Assembly: GCA_030699825.1 (NCBI GenBank)
Contig: JAUYKV010000058.1
Coordinates: 1 to 49,651, forward strand
From: Pseudomonas sp.
Lineage (GTDB): Bacteria > Pseudomonadota > Gammaproteobacteria > Pseudomonadales > Pseudomonadaceae
Reading direction: 5' to 3'
Length of the DNA: 49,651 nt
Below the pieces are notes generated by a model. It ran no database searches. It was given only the letters and a program-made list of their open reading frames with translations, and was not told where the DNA came from. Both the position numbers and the translations under genes were made by a program. Positions 45,794 through 49,651 of this stretch are shown here, one piece after another; the first letter of the stretch is position 1; every line of letters begins with the position of its first letter.

Positions 45794-46830
45794 CAGACCT
45801 CGGCGGTGGCCAGATCGCCTGCGCCAGCCTTGACCGGCGGGCTGACTACCAGCAGTTTCTCGCGGATCAGGCCCTCGATGGTACGTGCCACTTCCGGGTT
45901 GTCTTCCAGGTACTTGGCCGAATTGGCCTTGCCCTGACCGATCTTGCTGCCCTGATAGCTGTACCAGGCACCGGATTTTTCCAGCAGGCCGTGCTGCACG
46001 CCGAGGTCGATGACCTCGCCATTGCGGTAGATGCCCTTGCCGTAGAGGATCTGGAATTCGGCCTGACGGAACGGCGGCGCCACCTTGTTTTTCACGACCT
46101 TGACCCGGGTTTCACTGCCGACCACTTCGTCACCCTCTTTCACCGCACCGGTGCGACGAATATCCAGACGCACCGAGGCATAGAATTTCAGGGCGTTACC
46201 GCCGGTGGTGGTTTCCGGGCTGCCGAACATCACGCCGATTTTCATGCGGATCTGGTTGATGAAGATCACCAGGCAATTGGCATTCTTGATGTTGCCGGTG
46301 ATCTTGCGCAGCGCCTGGGACATCAGGCGAGCCTGCAGGCCCACGTGCATGTCGCCCATCTCGCCTTCGATTTCCGCCTTCGGCACCAGGGCCGCCACCG
46401 AGTCGATGACAATCACGTCGACGGCATTGGAGCGCACCAGCATGTCGGTGATCTCCAGCGCCTGCTCGCCGGTATCCGGTTGCGATACCAGCAGGTCATC
46501 GACATTCACCCCCAGCTTGCCGGCGTATTCGGGATCCAGGGCATGCTCGGCATCGACGAAGGCGCAGGTGGCACCAAGCTTCTGCGCCTCGGCGATGACC
46601 GACAGGGTCAGGGTGGTTTTACCGGAAGACTCAGGGCCGTAGATCTCGACGATCCGGCCTTTCGGCAAACCGCCAATGCCCAGGGCGATGTCCAGACCGA
46701 GCGAACCGGTGGAAATAGCCGGAATCGCCTGGCGATCGTGATCGCCCATGCGCATCACCGCACCCTTGCCGAATTGCTTTTCGATCTGGCCCAGGGCTGC
46801 CGCCAGGGCGCGCTTCTTATTCTCGTCCAT
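45793..46830 (-). CDS. recA: Recombinase RecA
   Basis: A 345-residue strand-exchange ATPase and co-protease for LexA. Walker A is GPESSGKT (65-72), Walker B is [10 protein letters not shown], and loop 1/loop 2 contain [10 protein letters not shown] and [16 protein letters not shown]. The start is ATG 46830 ([13 protein letters not shown]); a GTG four codons upstream is in frame. A LexA box lies 48-63 bp upstream, as expected for SOS induction. The order pncC-recA-recX is usual for Pseudomonas. Confidence 0.98.
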   Translation of the reverse strand: MDENKKRALAAALGQIEKQFGKGAVMRMGDHDRQAIPAISTGSLGLDIALGIGGLPKGRIVEIYGPESSGKTTLTLSVIAEAQKLGATCAFVDAEHALDPEYAGKLGVNVDDLLVSQPDTGEQALEITDMLVRSNAVDVIVIDSVAALVPKAEIEGEMGDMHVGLQARLMSQALRKITGNIKNANCLVIFINQIRMKIGVMFGSPETTTGGNALKFYASVRLDIRRTGAVKEGDEVVGSETRVKVVKNKVAPPFRQAEFQILYGKGIYRNGEVIDLGVQHGLLEKSGAWYSYQGSKIGQGKANSAKYLEDNPEVARTIEGLIREKLLVVSPPVKAGAGDLATAEV

Positions 46831-46877
46831 TGAAGTCCTCACGTAATAAAGAAGGGCCTGCTAGCGGCCACTAACAA

Positions 46878-46893
46878 CTGTATAAGTAGACAG
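46878..46893 (-). promoter_or_regulatory. LexA (SOS) box of recA
   Basis: CTGTATAAGTAGACAG matches CTG-N10-CAG and is close to the E. coli consensus. It lies in the recA-pncC gap next to the recA promoter region, so recA should be derepressed on DNA damage. Confidence 0.9.
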
Positions 46894-46920
46894 TATTATT
46901 CCACAGGGCAAGTCGCTCGC

Positions 46921-47433
46921 CTACCCTGCATTTGGATTTTCTTGTGCAACCAGGCGCAGCAGCCCTTGCAGCGCGGCCTCGACCGTTTGTCGGCGAATCT
47001 CGCCGCGATCTCCAGCGAACTGTCGACGCGCACTGCACAGCTGCTCGCCGTCACCCCAGGCCAGCCACACGGTGCCGACCGGCGCCTGCGCCGAGCCGCC
47101 GTCCGGCCCGGCCACGCCACTGACCGCCACCGCATAGCGCGCCCCGCTCTGCGCCTGGGCGCCACGCACCATGGCCTCGACCACCTCGCGGCTGACCGCC
47201 CCCACGGTGGCAAACAACACCTCGGGCACCGCCAGCTGCTTGTTCTTCTGCCCATTGGAATAGGTGACATAGCCGGCCTCGAACCAGGCCGAACTACCAG
47301 GAATGCGGGTAATCGCCTCGGCGATGCCGCCGCCGGTACAAGACTCGGCGGTACTCACCTGCGCACCTTGTACCTGCAACCGCTGGCCCAATTCGGCCGC
47401 CAAACGGGTCAGGTCCTGCTCATTGACGATCAT
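46921..47433 (-). CDS. pncC: Nicotinamide-nucleotide amidohydrolase PncC (CinA C-terminal family)
   Basis: A 170-residue enzyme that deamidates NMN to nicotinate mononucleotide in NAD recycling. The CinA-C motifs are STAESCTGGGIAEAIT (about 27-42), GYVTYSNGQK and VSGVAGPDGGSAQAPVGTVW. The start is ATG 47433 with CGGAG 6 nt upstream. It is divergent from mutS across 78 bp and upstream of recA on the same strand. Confidence 0.92.
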   Translation of the reverse strand: MIVNEQDLTRLAAELGQRLQVQGAQVSTAESCTGGGIAEAITRIPGSSAWFEAGYVTYSNGQKNKQLAVPEVLFATVGAVSREVVEAMVRGAQAQSGARYAVAVSGVAGPDGGSAQAPVGTVWLAWGDGEQLCSARRQFAGDRGEIRRQTVEAALQGLLRLVAQENPNAG

Positions 47434-47511
47434 CTGCACTCCGGGGTTAAAGCCTGCCAGGGGGATACCGTACACTAGGCGCTTTTGCGATTCAGCCGGA
47501 CAGTTAAAACG

Positions 47512-49651
47512 ATGAGCCAAAGCGACCTCAGTTCTCACACGCCCATGATGCAGCAGTACTGGCGGCTGAAAAATCAGCACCCGGACCAGCTGATGTTCTA
47601 CCGCATGGGCGACTTCTACGAGATCTTCTACGAAGACGCGAAAAAAGCCGCCAAACTGCTGGACATCACCCTCACCGCCCGCGGCCAGTCAGCCGGCCAG
47701 GCCATCCCCATGTGCGGGATTCCCTACCACGCCGCCGAAGGCTATCTGGGCAAACTGGTCAAGCTCGGTGAGTCGGTGGTCATCTGTGAGCAGATCGGCG
47801 ATCCGGCCACCAGCAAGGGCCCGGTGGAACGCCAGGTGGTGCGCATCATCACCCCCGGCACGGTCAGCGACGAGGCGCTGCTCGACGAGCGCCGCGACAA
47901 CCTGCTGGCCGCCGTGCTGGGCGACGAGCGACTGTTTGGCCTGGCCGTGCTGGACATCACCAGCGGCCGCTTCAGCGTGCTGGAAATCAACGGTTGGGAG
48001 AATCTGCTGGCCGAGCTGGAGCGTCTGAATCCAGTCGAGTTGCTGATTCCGGACGACTGGCCCCAGGGCCTGCCGGCAGAAAAACGCCGCGGCGCACGCC
48101 GCCGTGCACCCTGGGACTTCGAGCGCGACAGCGCGCACAAGAGCCTCTGTCAGCAGTTCTCCACCCAGGACCTCAAGGGTTTTGGCTGCGAAAACCTGAG
48201 TCTGGCCATCGGCGCCGCCGGCTGCCTGCTGGCCTACGCCAAGGAGACCCAGCGCACCGCCCTGCCGCACTTGCGCAGCCTGCGCCATGAGCGTCTCGAC
48301 GACACGGTGATTCTCGACGGCGCCAGCCGCCGTAACCTGGAACTGGACATCAACCTGGCTGGCGGCCGAGAGAACACCCTGCAATCGGTGGTCGACCGCT
48401 GCCAGACCGCCATGGGCAGCCGCCTGCTCAGCCGCTGGCTGAACCGCCCGCTGCGTGATCGCACCATATTGGAAGCGCGCCAGGAGTCGATCGCCTGCCT
48501 GCTGGAGCGCTACCGCTTCGAGACCCTGCAGCCGCAGCTCAAGGAAATCGGCGATCTGGAGCGCATCCTCGCGCGCATCGGCCTGCGCAATGCCCGGCCG
48601 CGGGACCTGGCACGCCTGCGCGATGCCCTGGCCGCCCTGCCGACGCTGCAAATGGCCATGGCCAACCTCGAGTCGCCACACCTGGCTGACCTGGCGGGCA
48701 TCGTCAGCACCTACCCGGAGCTGGCCGAGCTGCTGGCCCGCGCCATTATCGACAACCCGCCCGCGGTGATCCGCGATGGCGGCGTACTCAAGACCGGCTA
48801 CGACGCCGAGCTGGACGAGCTGCAGTCGCTCAGCGAAAACGCCGGCCAGTACCTGATGGACCTGGAAGTGCGCGAGAAAGCCCGCACCGGCCTGGCCAAC
48901 CTCAAGGTCGGCTACAACCGCGTGCATGGCTACTTTATCGAACTGCCGAGCAAGCAGGCCGAGTCGGCCCCGGCCGACTATATCCGCCGCCAGACCCTCA
49001 AAGGCGCGGAACGCTTCATCACCCCCGAGCTCAAGGAGTTCGAGGACAAGGCCCTGTCGGCCAAGAGCCGCGCCCTGGCCCGCGAGAAGATCCTCTACGA
49101 AGAACTGCTGGAACGCCTGATCGGCCACCTCGGCCCGCTGCAAGACAGCGCCGCGGCCCTGGCCGAACTGGACGTGCTGAGCAACCTGGGCGAGCGCGCA
49201 CTGAACCTCGACCTCAACTGCCCACGCTTCGTCGACGAACCCTGCATGCGTATCGACCAGGGCCGTCATCCGGTGGTCGAGCAGGTACTGACCACGCCCT
49301 TCGTGGCCAACGACCTGAGTCTGGACGATGACACGCGCATGCTGATCATCACCGGGCCGAACATGGGCGGTAAATCCACCTATATGCGCCAGACCGCGCT
49401 GATCGTGCTGCTGGCGCATATCGGCAGCTTCGTCCCGGCGAAAAGCTGCGAGCTGTCGCTGGTCGACCGCATCTTCACCCGCATCGGCTCGAGCGACGAC
49501 CTGGCCGGCGGCCGCTCGACCTTTATGGTGGAAATGAGCGAAACCGCCAATATCCTGCACTACGCCACAGAACGCAGCCTGGTACTGATGGACGAAGTCG
49601 GCCGCGGCACCAGCACCTTCGACGGCCTGTCGCTGGCCTGGGCGGCCGCCG
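47512..49651 (+). CDS. mutS: DNA mismatch repair ATPase MutS, 3' end outside window
   Basis: Mismatch-recognition protein; 713 codons are visible of about 855. The mismatch-binding Phe-X-Glu motif is Phe35-Tyr36-Glu37 (GDFYEIF). The connector and lever domains follow. The ATPase begins with Walker [10 protein letters not shown] (615-623), then the ST(F)MVEMSE switch and Walker [16 protein letters not shown]. The frame is still open at the right edge. The start is ATG 47512 ([17 protein letters not shown]), divergent from pncC. Confidence 0.97.
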   Translation, partial: MSQSDLSSHTPMMQQYWRLKNQHPDQLMFYRMGDFYEIFYEDAKKAAKLLDITLTARGQSAGQAIPMCGIPYHAAEGYLGKLVKLGESVVICEQIGDPATSKGPVERQVVRIITPGTVSDEALLDERRDNLLAAVLGDERLFGLAVLDITSGRFSVLEINGWENLLAELERLNPVELLIPDDWPQGLPAEKRRGARRRAPWDFERDSAHKSLCQQFSTQDLKGFGCENLSLAIGAAGCLLAYAKETQRTALPHLRSLRHERLDDTVILDGASRRNLELDINLAGGRENTLQSVVDRCQTAMGSRLLSRWLNRPLRDRTILEARQESIACLLERYRFETLQPQLKEIGDLERILARIGLRNARPRDLARLRDALAALPTLQMAMANLESPHLADLAGIVSTYPELAELLARAIIDNPPAVIRDGGVLKTGYDAELDELQSLSENAGQYLMDLEVREKARTGLANLKVGYNRVHGYFIELPSKQAESAPADYIRRQTLKGAERFITPELKEFEDKALSAKSRALAREKILYEELLERLIGHLGPLQDSAAALAELDVLSNLGERALNLDLNCPRFVDEPCMRIDQGRHPVVEQVLTTPFVANDLSLDDDTRMLIITGPNMGGKSTYMRQTALIVLLAHIGSFVPAKSCELSLVDRIFTRIGSSDDLAGGRSTFMVEMSETANILHYATERSLVLMDEVGRGTSTFDGLSLAWAAA

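Noticed and set aside
47689..49560. 623-codon minus-strand frame opposite mutS
   Set aside because: It is antisense to MutS, whose motifs are all in frame on the plus strand.

Overview
The window reads as chromosomal DNA from a Pseudomonas species other than P. aeruginosa itself. It is GC-rich and dense with genes. It carries marker sets typical of the genus: fadD2-fadD1, phaJ1, phrS/ccoM, rapA, braCDEFG, fpr/finR, erdR and the pncC-recA-recX cluster beside mutS. From memory, many genes match P. aeruginosa loci PA3299-PA3308, PA3313-PA3316, PA1070-PA1074, PA3397-PA3398 and PA3604-PA3620, but the blocks are joined differently. I see no prophage, CRISPR array, rRNA, tRNA or complete insertion sequence. 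The accessory content is mostly small repeats and a few lineage-specific genes.

Layout. 1-6049: fatty-acid activation and PHA-precursor genes (fadD1 cut by the left edge, fadD2, an alpha/beta hydrolase, phaJ1) and a DUF1993 gene. 6127-6437: the ANR-controlled small RNA phrS, which carries the ccoM reading frame for a tiny cbb3-oxidase subunit. 6656-7761: an alkB group on the minus strand. 7938-10781: rapA. 11013-20183: an MFS transporter, then an acyltransferase with opgG and opgH (periplasmic glucans), then a periplasmic-binding/diguanylate-cyclase protein. 20199-21883: a hyi/glxR-like pair. 22028-25291: a four-gene PhnD-type ABC importer. 25385-26149: two small conserved genes. 26454-31358: the branched-chain amino acid importer bra operon.

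31634-36177: a pseudouridine-synthase-like protein that lacks its catalytic Asp, a DUF1456 protein, RhlG, TrmO and a PAS-GAF-GGDEF protein. 36323-38136: fpr and its divergent regulator finR. 38215-43053: ErdR, an EamA exporter, TapT, a small secreted protein, a 58-aa ORF and a beta-CASP RNA-nuclease-like enzyme. 43054-43924: a non-coding stretch with two 199-bp direct repeats. 43925-49651: a LOG-family protein, recX, recA with a LexA box, pncC and mutS (cut by the right edge).

Themes. Lipid genes sit together at the left and DNA repair at the right (alkB is a separate repair gene). Low-oxygen control shows at phrS/ccoM through two ANR boxes. Two active-looking diguanylate cyclases suggest c-di-GMP output, one coupled to a periplasmic ligand-binding domain beside the glucan genes. 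The most unusual structures are the 179-bp palindromic element filling the recA-recX gap, the degenerate pseudouridine synthase, the acyltransferase joined to opgGH, and the long tandem repeats upstream of the LOG gene.
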